Positions 21,457 to 32,921 are shown, numbered from the stretch's first letter. The stretch is DNA of 64,000 nucleotides from Dendrobium chrysotoxum (GCA_019925795.1 CM034311.1:9596126-9660125); one strand, 5' to 3'. Program-made: numbers and translations. The notes: generated by a model not told the origin, from the letters alone.

Positions 21457-24400
21457 TGTGGGCTCTAAAAATTCATCCCCATCCTCCCTCATTACTTTTT
21501 CGAGGAGTTTTAATGGATTAAGTTCTGGGGTAAATTTCGGGAAGACAGATTGGGATTGTAGATAAGACATTGCCGAGAGATTTTAACCTCATTTTGTGAG
21601 GACTTTATGATCTGAGTTCTGATTTCCTATAGGCGTAAGCCCCTATAGTTAATTACCCCTCTCGATCATGAGAGAGAACTTTTGATTAAGGCAAGTCGTC
21701 GATCATATATATAGAAATACGTGTTATCTAGCATATAGTAGCAACAATGGCTTAGGGTGTTGGAAAATTTAGAGATTTGATACTTAAAATTTGAAATTTA
21801 ACCATCTTGTACTTAAAGTAGATGGTGGGGGAATAGATGATGGACCCGATCAAGATCCCATGGTTTTGTTATCCTAGGCCATCATGGTCCCTGGTCTACT
21901 TAATTAGAGGAGGTAGTCGACCCAATCTGATAGAAGGATCCTTATCGGCAGCCATGGGTTGCTTCATCTAAGGGTACCTTATAGACATGGGTAGAATATT
22001 TACCTAAGGGGATAAATTTAAATCCACCTTAGCTAATAGAGGGCTTTGTGCCCTATCAATTATATCCTATTGATTCATATCTCAAGGATTTGATGCCATT
22101 GGGAGCATACGGACTCTACCCATAATCGTAATATAATGGTGTCATTTGGCGGCAAACCACTCGATTCAGAGGGCCTCGGTCATAATCGTTTATCTGCGGT
22201 GCCACTTGGTAGCAAAATCACCAGTTAGAGGACACGTTCCATATCCTTACTGGCATGAGATGGTTTGAGAAAGAATCCTAGTGATATTCTTGACCAAACA
22301 TTAGCTCGTTGTGAGCTGAAGCATATTTTCATATTTTTCCCCTCGGCAAATTTATTTGGATGGTGGATAGATTTTATTTTAAGTATTGATGGTTAATTTC
22401 ATTTTTTTTAAATATTTTTGGATTTTAGAATTTTTGGATTTTGGGTATTTGGGTGGCATTAAAAAAAATGTATAGTCAACCCCTCCGATTAAGATCTGCG
22501 TTCAACATGGTCATCATTGGGGTGCTTATGTGGCATTTATATTTGTTAATTGAATCTTGTCAGCTCTGTCAACTTATCGACAGAGGACTGGGTTCATCGT
22601 TGGCTGTGGGTTTTATTAATGAATTTCTCCATTCATAGGCCTTGGAGGCCAAATATTAACATATAAAATAAATATTTTGGTCGATGCCATGACTGTATAT
22701 TTATTTAGTGGTTCAAGCTGTGTCGGCTCTTATCTACTAGTATAAAAGGATCAAGCTCAAACCTGGGCTTATTATTTGACCCGTGTAACATCCCTAGATG
22801 TCACATGTGTATCAATAACACGCTCGTCGGGGCCCAAGCGGGTTTTATGATTGCACTTTTCCCTTTCATGTACTTATGTACTTACATGCTACGGTGCACG
22901 TACAGGAGACATTTTTGGACATATACTGTGTCTTCTAAGGCAGCTCGTAGAAGCTTAGGTTTATCGTAGCTCTTCTGTATTTACTTGTAGATGACATGTT
23001 GAGTATACGAGGTCTTCCACAGGAGCCCGTGGACACTTACGTTTTCTACATGTCTTATATCTTCAATCGAGGGAGAATAGTGTATTTGCTTACCATCAAC
23101 ATATTTTTGATTGTAAGGGCTACTGCAGCATCTATTACCCATTGCTGATCGCTACTGTTGCATATATGGAAAGTATTCCATTATCCCCAATAAGTGTTAG
23201 CATTCATCATACACTACACTGTTCATAGTTTGCAAGGAATTTTATGTGTTGACTACGTGCTACTGGTAATCGTTCATAAGTGAACTTTTGTATGAGGAGG
23301 AAGTCCCCTATATTGACTTTCAGGAGCTTATACATGCTTTCTATCCGCTTGTAGGGATGTTGCGGATTTAGTGGCATGGCTTCGTGGTATGATCGTTTTC
23401 ACATTTCATACAGGTAGACTGTCATGCACTACTTGTTACTTTCTATAGGTGGATTTTAGTGCACTAATGAATCTCCTACTCTGCTTGTAGATACTTGCAT
23501 TTTGATGTTGATTGCAGGGCATATATGTAATCATTGCATGTCCACCGTTATTGCTTTATGTATGTCTGCAAGAAGTTTTATTGATTGCAGGCGAGTTGAT
23601 GAATTTGCTTGCACATTAACTTTCAACATTTATAGAGAACTATAGCCTTCACCTGCTGATTGATCACTGCCATTTGAAGGGACATTGTAGCATGCATCAT
23701 ATGCTGCATCATGTGCATTTATGGGTAAATGCAATTTCCTATGAGTGGATGGCCAAGTTTCATTGCAATCATGGGACACCAATTATCTGTAAATTACATT
23801 TTCTTTGAACTCCTGGAATACATCAAGTCACCACTTGCCAACCTCTTTTGTTTGTAGATATTTGATCTATCTGTTTAGCATTAGTTGCAGAAGATTGATG
23901 TGTTATTGTATACCTCCCATGCTCTGGCGTTAGATAACATTGATTGCCTTTTCTGCTTGTAAAGAATTGACATGTTTACTTGAAGCTGAATTATTGTTGA
24001 GTTATAGCATTCATGGCTGAGTTATCTATAATCACTTGTATGTAGCTCACTAAATTCACTATGAATCACCTTGCTTTATGAATATATCATTATATTGCAA
24101 GTCCCCTGATCCATACTTATAAATAATCCACATTCATTAGATATTTCTTTTCATATGCATAGGTAGCATGAACTTCTTTCACCAGTTGACCAATCATCAG
24201 TAGTATGCATGACATTTTTGCCACAATTTTTTTGCATTTGTAATGTATGCTTGCTTCAACTTGCCATTAGAGTGTATATCATTAACATTGGAGTTTTATC
24301 CAACATGAACCCCATTGTTTGCATATTTGCACTTGATTTCAATAATTAAAGTTATCACTTAATATTTGTATTGTGACTATGCATTGATTTGATATTTGAT

Positions 24401-24800
24401 TATTGTTTGAATTCGAGTTTTGTTCCTTGTTGTCCAATTCGAGTTCAAATAAAGTCCTCCATTATTGCTCGATTGAGTTGAGTCCAAGTTTAGTTCATAA
24501 GTCCCTGTTATTTTGTTCAAGTTCACTATGTCGTATTCAAAATTAAGTTCTTTGTATAATTGTTCAAACTCATGTCCTTTGTGGTCCAATCTGTATGTTC
24601 AATTCATTATCATTTGGTTTAATTTCACAACTCATTTTAAGTCCAATTTACTATTTCTTTAAGTCCAGGTCCCCTGCCACTGTAAAATTCGGCAACCTCC
24701 GGGCATCTCCACCGTTTCGGGAAAATTCCAAGAGTCTTAGTCTGCTGTCACATCAAGAAAGACGTACACGGTCAGTGTCGAGTGACATCGCAGCTGTAGT
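21457..24800 (-). repeat. Probable 5' LTR of the degenerate gypsy element; outer edge unresolved
   Basis: The inner edge at 21457 (plus-strand TGTGGGCTC) is set by the primer binding site. A TATA-like run (atatatata, 21705-21713) could be the promoter. The outer edge is not identified because no partner LTR is in the window. At 22786 the plus strand reads TGTAACATCC, a form that starts some other plant LTRs, so a further insertion may begin there. No gene seen. Confidence 0.4.
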
Positions 24801-24920
24801 CTAATACCATATGATGCCAAAAAAAGGAGTGCATAGGTCTTTAGGGGTACCTGTTTAAAAAAGCAGTTTTTCCCCGACGGTACTAAGACTCATACGGGTA
24901 CTTATATTTTTTTTCTGTCG

Positions 24921-25120
24921 TGCTAAGAAAAGCGTGCAAAAGGATTGCCTGCCTCGCTGTAAGTGCCGCACCAAATTCACTCCCACCATGCTAAGAAAAG
25001 CGTGCAAGGGGGTCCCTTGGTGAGCCGCAAACACCAAAAAATAGGACTTCTTGGAGATAACCTGCCTCGCGGCGAACACCGCGACGAGCTCCCTCCCACC
25101 GTGCTAAGAAAAACGTGCAT
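24921..25120. repeat. Degenerate repeat around TGCTAAGAAAAGCGTGC
   Basis: Three copies of the core start at 24921, 24989 and 25102 (the last with one change). Each is preceded by a ccaccg/tgtcg-like segment and the intervals are GC-rich with cgcggcg and gccgc stretches. A weaker fourth copy may lie near 24,875 (ggtactaagactcatacgg). Probably part of an unclassified transposon end. Confidence 0.6.
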
Positions 25121-25674
25121 GTGTGGTTTCTCGTCGCGGCGCAAGCGCCAAAAATGGGCTCTCAAAGTTGGGATATTATACCTACGTGGTGACGGTGGTG
25201 AACAAAATACAAAAATTTCTCTTTTCTTTTGGATATTTCTTTTTTTTTTCTTTTTCTTGCTTTCTTCTTCTTTTTTCTACTTATATATATACATACACTA
25301 ATATTAGTAAATAATAAATACATACTACACTAATATGTATAGTAAATAAACTAATATTAGATATTTAATAAACATCAATAATAATAATAATTAAAATCTA
25401 ACCAAGATATCTCTGTGAACAATTTGGTTAAGGCAGTGATGGGTTGCGACCACAGGTAAGGGTTGGTTTAGCTTGTGACAGAGAGGAAAGTAGTAGATAG
25501 GGAGGTCAGGCCTAGTCCAAGACCTGGGATCGGGCAAGAGGCGGCTAGCGCTAGAGGGAGATCGGGAGGCTTGCAGCTTGCTTCATGCGTTTGGGATGTC
25601 GATTGGGGTCGGCTGTAGCTAGGGATTTAGAAGACAAGGCGGCGGGCTTTGTGGAGTGCGGCAGAGGGACTGCT

Positions 25675-25730
<56 letters not shown>

Positions 25731-26823
25731 ACTGACGGCTGGATGAGGAAGAGGAAGGAGTCGGTGGCTTGGGGTTCGGCTACAGGTGCTAGGCCAGCGG
25801 GATAGATCGGCTTCGACAAGATGAGTGTCGGTTTGGGCTTCTGATCGGGATCAGAGAGGTCGATTGTTAGACTATAGACGGAGGAGGTTAAATGTTAGCG
25901 AGGACGGGCGTAGGGTTCAACTTATCTGATTGGATCGAATGGAGGGTGAAGTTTTGGTAGTTGCAGCTGATGGAAGGGATCAGCAAGGAGTCGGGATTTG
26001 GCTTCGGAAGTGGAAGGAGGCTTTGGTTATGTCATGTGGGAAGAAGTGGCGGAGGTTGGGAGTTCTCGGCCTGTAGAGGGATGATCGTTTGAGCATGGGG
26101 AAGGAGGATATGCATGCATGCATGTCATAAAGAACTATGTATACTTCATGCATGGCATCAATCAGCTGTGGCTTGTAATCCTCATGTAGTCATGAATACT
26201 AGAATACATGAACACAAAATTGATTCCAAGTAAACTTGTGTCCAACTTGGCTGAGTGAACTAGCATCAGGCCAACATGCCTCTCATATAGACTAATACCT
26301 TTGTGCATTCTTAAACTTGAGGCTTAAAGTCCAACATTTTGGTCTACTTTATATCTACTTTTACTAGACCTAAACTTCCGTTACCTTATAGGGAGTCATC
26401 TCATCTGCCAAATTGAATCCTACGCTCATCGTAGCCGACAAGACTTTGTCTAATGCTTATGACAATACTTTAAAATGGGCCAATTTAGATTAAACCGAGA
26501 TTCTTATTTTGAGGTGAACTTCAGATTTGCCTTAAACGAGATGAGCTTAAATGGGCTCAAACATTATTCGATTCGTTCATTAATCTAACAAGTCAAACCT
26601 CACGAAAAAAACTGTAGGAAATTTCAAAGAATCATTTTACTATTCTTAGCATCATAACATTTTCTTCATTTAATACTTGTGGCCGCAACCAAAATACTTA
26701 TAACCATGTAAGTTGTATTTTATTCAATTATGGTAGAATTTCTCTTCTCCTAGAGATCGAGTCAACTTAGTGCCATTATAAAGAAATGTATAGTGATATA
26801 AAGGATTTGATGAGTCGACGATA
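25121..26823. other. Non-coding region with microsatellites
   Basis: Contains a T-rich run (25,215-25,280), short AT repeats (25,290-25,400), a (CT)n tract at 25681-25726, and GA-rich unique sequence to about 26,100. I see no convincing exon. Open frames here come from the simple repeats. Confidence 0.6.
25681..25726. repeat. (CT)n microsatellite
   Basis: Twenty-three uninterrupted CT units. The copy after the gap (63152-63197) has the same length. Confidence 0.97.
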
Positions 26824-27091
26824 CACTACAAAAAAATGATTGTTTACCGGCGGTACTTTTGGCGGATATTTATCTACCGGTATAAGAGGCGTTCAAGCCG
26901 GTGGAAATTACACAGGAAAATAGGTGGTGAAATTTCCGGCGGAAAAATTGTTGGTTTAACTGCCATAATATATGAAGCCGGCGTGGAATACCGGCAAAAA
27001 ATAAGCCGAAGATTACCGGTAGATTTTCCGGCGGATATTCCGTCGGCTTACTTAAACCCGACGAATCGTATACGACGATTTTCCTGTAGTG
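26824..27091. mobile_element. Small CACTA-type non-autonomous element
   Basis: Starts CACTACAAAAAAATG and ends CCTGTAGTG, so both ends read CACTACA inward. 268 bp long. Inside are many CCGG/GGCGG motifs in both orientations (ttaccggcggta, accggtataagag), typical of CACTA subterminal repeats. The flanking triplets are ata and aca, an imperfect 3-bp duplication. No coding capacity. Related to the end at 33930. Confidence 0.75.

Positions 27092-27094
<3 letters not shown>

Positions 27095-27145
<51 letters not shown>
27095..27145. repeat. (AT)n microsatellite
   Basis: About 25 AT units immediately after the CACTA-type element and before the peroxidase 3' region. Confidence 0.95.
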
Positions 27146-27146
<1 letters not shown>

Positions 27147-27234
27147 CTCATAATTTTTTTTTCTTTTTCATGTTTAAGCCAAACAAAAGATGTTGTTAAC
27201 AAACCTGAGTGAAAATAGATTATATATATAACTC

Positions 27235-27240
27235 TTTATT
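27235..27240 (-). terminator. Possible poly(A) signal of the peroxidase gene
   Basis: The minus strand reads AATAAA here, 190 bp past the stop codon. Plausible distance for a plant 3' UTR; other AT-rich signals could also serve. Confidence 0.4.
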
Positions 27241-27429
27241 GCTTTGTACTCCCAGTGACAAAACAACCATCAGTATACTCCTTGTACACTAAGCCACAAC
27301 TTAATGGCCTTAACAAATTAAAACTGATAACATAACAAAGGAACATATAGCATAGATGTAGTGGATAGCTAATGAACTCCAACATTGTTACATTTATATA
27401 TATTATTTAAAACATTCTGATTCACCATA

Positions 27430-28720
27430 CTAGTTAATCTTTCTGCAACTAATTCTGATCTCCCCTTGTGTGCCTGTGAGAGGATTCAAATCCCCCATAT
27501 TGATCATTGCCGCAGCAAAGTCAGTAGAGAACTGATCAGAATTTGTTGTGTAGGATTTCACTTGAGAGTCTGTAGATCCTCCATTAAAGAGCTGTTGATC
27601 TGAGTGTAAAAGGCCCTTATTGTTAACTAAGTTCACGTAGTAGTTGTTGTCGAACGTAGTTGGAGTCTGGACGTCGAGATCTGAGAAATTATCGTCTCCT
27701 CCAACACTTGGGCAGTTGGCTTGCAACGAGGTGGCGTATGAAGAGTCTATGTTTGTTTCATTGTAGATTCGGTTGCGAAATACAACGCATCTTGCTTGAC
27801 CAATTGTGTGTGCTCCTGCGTATAAATTTTTTGTATTAGGATATTTTGATAAAAATTAGCCACAATGAGTCTTAAGCTAAATCTAGCTTAAATCCTACCT
27901 GAAATAGGATACCAAATAATCTTAATGGTTTTAATTGGGACGACTTTCTTAATTAGTGCTTCAGAAAACAATTTTTTAGTATAAAAATTTTAATTATTAT
28001 ACTAAAAATTGATTTAAAAATAGTAAAAAGCCGTTTCAAATGAAGCTTCTTAAAGCAGCTTTCTAGTACAAAAATTTTAATTTTATACTAAAAAGTTATT
28101 TTAAGAAGCAAGAAGAAAATCGCCCCAAATGAAGCCTAAATCTATAAAAAAAAATTCAGATAAGTTAATAAAATTTAATATTTATCGGACCAATAAAACT
28201 TCAAAATTTAATACCATTGGAATTTATTAAATTTGAATTTATATGATTAACAAATTCTATTTGCAGCCAAATTAACAGCTCCTAAACTAGGAGTAGAAGT
28301 GTAATTGTAAAAGCTAGTACCTGAGAGGGCGATGAGGTCGGTAGTGGAGAGGCCTTTGTTGGAAAAAGCTGTGATGAGAGCACTGAGGTCAAGATTTGGA
28401 CCAGGAAGATCACTATTTGCCGTGCTTAGACTTGCTGTAGTTGAGTCTCTTCTCCCAAGCTTCACCGTCCATGAAGGTCCCCCCAGCTGGAAAATATTTT
28501 AGTTTGATTAATTAATAATTTTATAATTAGATAGAATATTGAGCAATTGGAAAAAAATATTTTAGTTTCAAAGATTTAACAGGGATTCAATCAATTTAAT
28601 TTTTTGTTAAAAGTAATCAAAATTATGTAAATATATAACATTTTAAATAGCAACGAAAAGTGTAAAATTGATAATAATTTAGAATATCATTTAGGAAGTC
28701 GATCAGCAAAATATTTTAAT

Positions 28721-28756
<36 letters not shown>

Positions 28757-31389
28757 CCTTTATATATGAGTGTGTGTAAAAATTGAAAACAATATTAATG
28801 ACTAACACTACTAAAAATTTATACTTTTCGCAGCCTTTTAATATCGGCGGTTTTTAAAACCGCTGCTGTTTTGTGTAATTGAAACGCTAAAAGCCAAAAA
28901 CCCGCTCCTCCCTCGCTGCTAAAGCCTTCCTACAGTAGCACTTATAAAATCGCTGCTAAAGCCTTTCCAGTAAACACAGATACAGCGGATTTGCAGCGGT
29001 TCTTAAACCACTGCAAATAAATTCGTAGGTGTTTAAACCGCTGCATTAGGTCCTAAAAAGTGCTGCGAAAGCTTGATTTTTTAGTAGTGTAACTACATTA
29101 AAATTGTGGGTGGCCTTCTGATTTCCTGAGTGCTATTTCTCCTCCTTTTATTCCATAGGATCTGTTTTATTTTGTTTGGTTAGTTGTTAGTCCTTCCTTT
29201 TGGTGTTGGCTGTTTGGGTTCTGTGCATCTTTTTATTTCTGTTGGAGGTTCCTGCAGCTAAGCTTCTTGTTGTTCTTCTTTTGTTTGCTTGTTGATGTTG
29301 TTTCGCCTTCCATTGGTGTTGGCTGTGATGGTGTTGTGTTGTTATTTTCTTGGGTGTTTCGTAACTTATGCGTTTTGTAGGTGTAATGCTTTTTTGTTAT
29401 ATTTTGTACTTTCTCTTTCTTTTTTGCAAATTATCAGGTCATATCTGAGTGTTGGTTGATATATTCAAGTTTGGGCTTTATTGTTTGGGTTTTGGCTGCT
29501 TGCCTTATTGATTTTTTGTTTCTTATTGTAATTAGATAGGGATCTTTAACTCGTTTTCTTTCCTCTTTTAATTGTAACTCTATGAGCATGTAGTAAGTGG
29601 TGGATCTTTCTAAAGACTTGTAATCCTTTTCTTATACATTAACACGTAAGCCCTATGAGAATTATTTAACAAAAAAAGAAACAGACTAACTACATTAAAT
29701 CAATAATCTAACAATTTAAATAAATTATGCACGATTTGCTAATCTTAAATAATTGAGAAAACCATTAACTAATCATGAAATAAAGCTTGGTTTAATTTTC
29801 TTACAGCTACAACGGAGTCACGAGCAGCTACAGCAAGAATATCAGCACAAGAAACTATCTGAGTGCAGACAGCCTCGACCTGTGACTTTATGCTATCGAT
29901 CACATCGAAACCTCTCAGTGAATTTTTGTTTGGAAAAGCTGTTTTCTCTCCAGTAAAATTGGCCGTATCGTCGAGCAAAACCGAGCCATCACAACCCTGT
30001 TAAGCCATCACATTAAATCAGTTTAATTAGCTGATAACTTTCATCAAATAGTATCTTGTACCAAGGAGATGAAATTATATTAAATGGGCAGTACTTCTTA
30101 ACTATGCTAGGCTTCAACTTTATAGCTAGCATGTATTAATTATCTAAAATACAAAAAAAAAAAAAGTTGGGATTATATGATTATGATTTCATTTGGGATA
30201 GCCTTCAAAATTTTTTTTAAAGCAGTTTTTTAGAATAAAATTTTTTAAATTAAAAATATTTGTATTAGAAAATTGTTTTAGAAAGCAATAAAAAAATTAT
30301 CCCAAATGAAACTTAAAATTTGCTCATAATAAGTTTGAAAATAATTAAATTAGGATAATATAGGAGTAATCAATTAAAATTTAAATTAATTTTAAAATAA
30401 ATTTAATAATTTAGAGATCTATATTGACCATTTTTTTATTAAATACATATAGCATCACGTTCCATCTTGACCCAAAAATTTTTATTTTTAGCCCCTTTTT
30501 TGCCAAATTAGTAGGAAATTATAATATCTATAACAAAAAAATAATTTGTTACCAATATTTCAGAAAATTAATAAAAAAATATAATTAGCAATTTGTATCC
30601 TCGATGAAAATATCATATGCCACTTATTGTATGAATAAACATAATAATGTTGTTAGTACTATTAAGATCTGATTATTTGGATACTTAATCAATTTTTCTT
30701 CATTTGTACAAACTATTTCTTAAATTTTTAATGTTTTTAATCTCTTAGCTTCAAGGAGTCAACGATGTGACTAGCTTGCTTCGTTGGGCCCAAATATCTT
30801 TTAAGAGAAAGATTATTAAGTGTGGAATTCGAACATAGCTTGCATCCGGATTCCAATCAGAATATATCACGTCGCCTGTTCATAAGGCGTGTATAAATTG
30901 TACACACTGTACAAATGACATAGCCTATTCTGATTAGAGTCCAGATGCCATCCGAACTCCACATGTAATAATTTTTCCTTTTAAGGTTTCACATTTCCTT
31001 AAAGAATATGATAAAAAGTGATCATGTTGTATGTTAGTAAATATAAAAATGTAGCCAATAGATATGTATATACATAAGAATTTTATGAGATATGTATATA
31101 TATACTATAAATCTCCAAAAATAAATAAGAAAACTATAGAAGAAACTAATTAGCGTAAAATATTAGCTCAACTAAAACTTGCATTAACAAAACAGTCATG
31201 GAAATGAAGGCGAAGCAGCGACGCGCCCATTCTGCTCTCCTTCGCCACAGCATCCTTCACTGCCGATTGAATGGTAGAAAGAGCATTCGGACACGAAGTA
31301 TCATAGAATGTTGATGATAACTGAGCTGAGACCATAGCTGTAAATAACAACAACAAGAACAGAGAAACGAAAGAGCAGAAAGCCATCAT
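27430..31389 (-). CDS. Class III (secretory) plant peroxidase, four exons, 316 aa
   Basis: Exons on the minus strand: 31389-31183, 29996-29805, 28486-28321, 27815-27430 (207, 192, 166 and 386 bp; 951 bp in frame). It oxidises phenolics with H2O2, usually in the cell wall. Residues 1-22 are a signal peptide ending VSA, with Gln23 a likely mature start. Distal Arg60 and His64 (RLHFHDCF), proximal His191 (SGAHTIGQARC), eight cysteines (33, 66, 71, 113, 119, 198, 223, 312) and both Ca-binding sets (Asp65, Val68, Gly70, Asp72, Ser74; Thr192, Asp236, Thr239, Asp244) are present. N-glycosylation sites: Asn82, Asn207. No C-terminal extension, so secretion is expected. The three-intron layout is the family's classical one. 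Introns 2 and 3 are GT-AG; intron 1 has a GC donor. The start is the first of two adjacent ATGs. A TATA box lies 99 bp upstream. Looks functional. Confidence 0.95.
27927..28136. mobile_element. MITE in peroxidase intron 3
   Basis: The ends are inverted: the left reads GGTTTTAATTGGGACGACTT, and the right end in reverse complement reads GGCTTCATTTGGGGCGATTT. The inside is AT-rich and itself largely palindromic. TAA occurs at 27923-27925 and 28137-28139, which would fit a PIF/Harbinger-type 3-bp duplication. A related, more decayed element is in intron 1. Confidence 0.6.
28721..28746. repeat. (TC)n microsatellite in peroxidase intron 2
   Basis: Thirteen TC units followed by an interrupted pyrimidine stretch to about 28,760. 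Confidence 0.9.
28806..29089. mobile_element. CACTA-type MITE in peroxidase intron 2
   Basis: 284 bp. The left end is CACTACTAAAAATTT; the right end in reverse complement is CACTACTAAAAAATC. Flanked by perfect TAA duplications (28803-28805 and 29090-29092). Subterminal motifs such as gcagcggt and accgctgc occur in both orientations. Non-coding. Confidence 0.85.
29103..29686 (+). mobile_element. 5'-truncated non-LTR retroelement (LINE-like) in intron 2
   Basis: Flanked by a 13-bp direct repeat, taactacattaaa, at 29090-29102 and 29687-29699. The right end is A-rich (aacaaaaaaagaaac). That pairing is the mark of target-primed reverse transcription. The body is T/G-rich without an ORF, like a 3' untranslated region, so LINE or SINE cannot be separated. 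It landed directly at the edge of the CACTA-type MITE. Confidence 0.7.
30186..30316. mobile_element. MITE in peroxidase intron 1
   Basis: Left end TTTCATTTGGGATA; right end TATCCCAAATGAAAC, an inverted match. The AT-rich inside includes ttagaataaaa and its inverse. The ends resemble those of the intron 3 MITE. Confidence 0.6.
30806..30977. mobile_element. Mutator-like MITE in peroxidase intron 1
   Basis: Imperfect inverted ends of about 55 bp carry ATTATTAAGTGTGGA and, from the right, ATTATTACATGTGGAG. Flanked by an 8-bp duplication cttttaag (30798-30805 and 30978-30985). Same family as 31748-31904 by ends and by a shared central gtgtataaattgtacac-like segment. Confidence 0.7.
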
Positions 31390-31487
31390 CACCACTTAAG
31401 CTTTCAGAGATAATAAAGAAGAAAGGATGGATGAATATATGCTGAGTAAGGAGGATCAGTTTGAGAGCTGAAGCTTCAGCTGATACC

Positions 31488-31495
31488 TATTTATA
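31488..31495 (-). promoter_or_regulatory. TATA box of the peroxidase gene
   Basis: The minus strand reads TATAAATA within ctataaatagg, 99 bp before the ATG. The position and context are standard for a plant core promoter. Confidence 0.8.
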
Positions 31496-31689
31496 GACTG
31501 ATTCGCGAACTTGCTTCATGCTCTAAATCATGGATAAGTACACGTGAGTTGGTAAGATGCAATTGATTTGTATTTAATTTATTTTAATCATTTTTTTATT
31601 ATGAAAAATGGACAATCTTAAATGTGGAAAACTTGTCGGGATGCATGCATGTTGGAAGCCTCACTCTAGAGAGAAAAAGAAAAAAAGAA

Positions 31690-32300
31690 AAGGCTAACAA
31701 CTAAAAGTGTAAATGAGTTGAGTTCAGCTCAAGTTATTCTTAACTTGGAGAAATTATTTTGTGTGGAGTCCGGACGGGAAAAAATATTTGAACATGTGAG
31801 TTATACATTATGTACATATTTGTACACAATGTGTATCAAATTTTTATACACACTCACAGTCTGAATGATTCTTCATGTCCGGACTCCACACAGAATAATT
31901 TCTCCTTAACTTGAGCTTGTTAATTAAATGAGTTTGAGCTTAAGCTCAAGCTTTATTTTATGAGTTCAAGGCAGCCCGTTTATTATAAAAGAGAGAAAAT
32001 GATTATGATTCAAGCATTTATTATAATAGAATGATAAAAAGAATGAGAAATAAAAGAAAAAATAATAAAAAATTACATTTAAGAAGAAACTGCAAAATAT
32101 TTTATTAACATTTTTAGCAATTTTGTACTTATAATTATAATATTAATATACGCATTTTATATTAATTTTTTTCAAAGAAAGTAGGCTCATAAGCTCACGA
32201 GTTGAGCTAGGGTTCGTTCAAATTTGGCTAGTTAGCTTATCAAATTCGGCTCATGAGCAATTTATATAGTTGAGCCTTACGAGTCAGCTTGAATCACTTA
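31690..32300. repeat. Dispersed repeat rich in gagctcaagct-type words, interrupted by a MITE
   Basis: Before and after the MITE the sequence continues as gagttgagttcagctcaag, then gagcttaagctcaagc, and near 32,180-32,290 ctcacgagttgagct and ggctcatgagc. Such words occur in a common plant dispersed repeat, possibly hAT-derived. Assignment is tentative. Confidence 0.4.
31748..31904. mobile_element. Mutator-like MITE upstream of the peroxidase
   Basis: 157 bp with inverted ends GAGAAATTATTTTGTGTGGA and, from the right, GAGAAATTATTCTGTGTGGA, continuing through gtccggac. A 9-bp duplication cttaacttg flanks it (31739-31747, 31905-31913). It sits 359 bp upstream of the start codon. Confidence 0.85.
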
Positions 32301-32921
32301 AGAATTACATAAAAAAAAGGTTGGAATGCCCTTGCTGGACTCCTATCTGACGTAGAAGTATATGATACCTCTGAAAAAAAAAATGATTTTTTATCTTAAT
32401 ATTTTGCTAGTTTGTCATAAATTTCAAAGCTACGTTGGAGTATTGTGCGTAGGTGTGAAGAGAATCATAAGCTTGTCAAATAAAGTGGGTGCTACGTCGG
32501 CTCTTTCTGCTAATTTGGTTGTATATGGATGCAGTTTCTACTTATATTTTACCATTTCAACTTTAAAGAAAAAAATTAAGAAATTCAAAGTAAATTGCTT
32601 GGTGCCCACAGTTTTTTTTTTTTTTTTTAATTTGGCAGTATAAGAAGACTTCTATCAATTCTTCTACTGTGATATTGCAAGTAATAGTTGGAGAAAGATG
32701 ATAGAAATTGTAAGTGGAGGATAGAGGATAATATTGAAAGGAATTTATATTAAGGATAGAGGAAGAAATACTCAAAATTTGTATTGAATTATTTTCCCTC
32801 AAGTTTAGCTTGAATAAATGGCTAGGTATAAGGCCTGTTTTTACTATTTCATGGATGATTCTATATCCAGCTACCTAGCTCACTTTAGCTATGATTTTAC
32901 AATAATTTTTATATAGATTAA
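32301..32921. other. Intergenic sequence without recognised feature
   Basis: AT-rich, with a poly(T) run at about 32,612-32,629. Open frames here are short and carry no motif. Confidence 0.5.

Larger units (their letters stand above)
10120..24800 (-). mobile_element. Ty3/gypsy retrotransposon, Tat lineage, old and degenerate (copy 1)
   Basis: In element sense (minus strand): probable 5' LTR from about 24,800 down to 21,457, primer binding site 21433-21450, leader, gag (19,854 to 17,541), protease (17,283 to 16,613), RT/RNase H/archaeal-type RNase H/integrase (15,693 to 12,316), and a long 3' non-coding part to 10,120, where the copia element begins. RT before integrase defines Ty3/gypsy. The second RNase H domain and the primer binding site form (TGGTGACTCTGCTGGGGA) are typical of the Tat/Ogre group. 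The 3' LTR is not seen and may lie beyond the copia insertion. Many stops and frameshifts show old age. The outer 5' LTR edge is unresolved. A second copy lies after the gap. Confidence 0.82.

Noticed and set aside
22786..22860. Start of a further LTR element (TGTAACATCC)
   Set aside because: No matching second LTR, primer binding site or coding region found; left as a note in the gypsy LTR entry.
25619..25819. Open frame with Arg-Glu repeats
   Set aside because: Produced by the (CT)n microsatellite on the other strand.
26836..27202. Open frames with Tyr-Ile repeats
   Set aside because: Produced by the (AT)n microsatellite and the CACTA-type element.
27430..31389. Peroxidase as a pseudogene because of long, transposon-filled introns
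   Set aside because: All exons join in frame, catalytic and structural residues are present, and a TATA box is in place.
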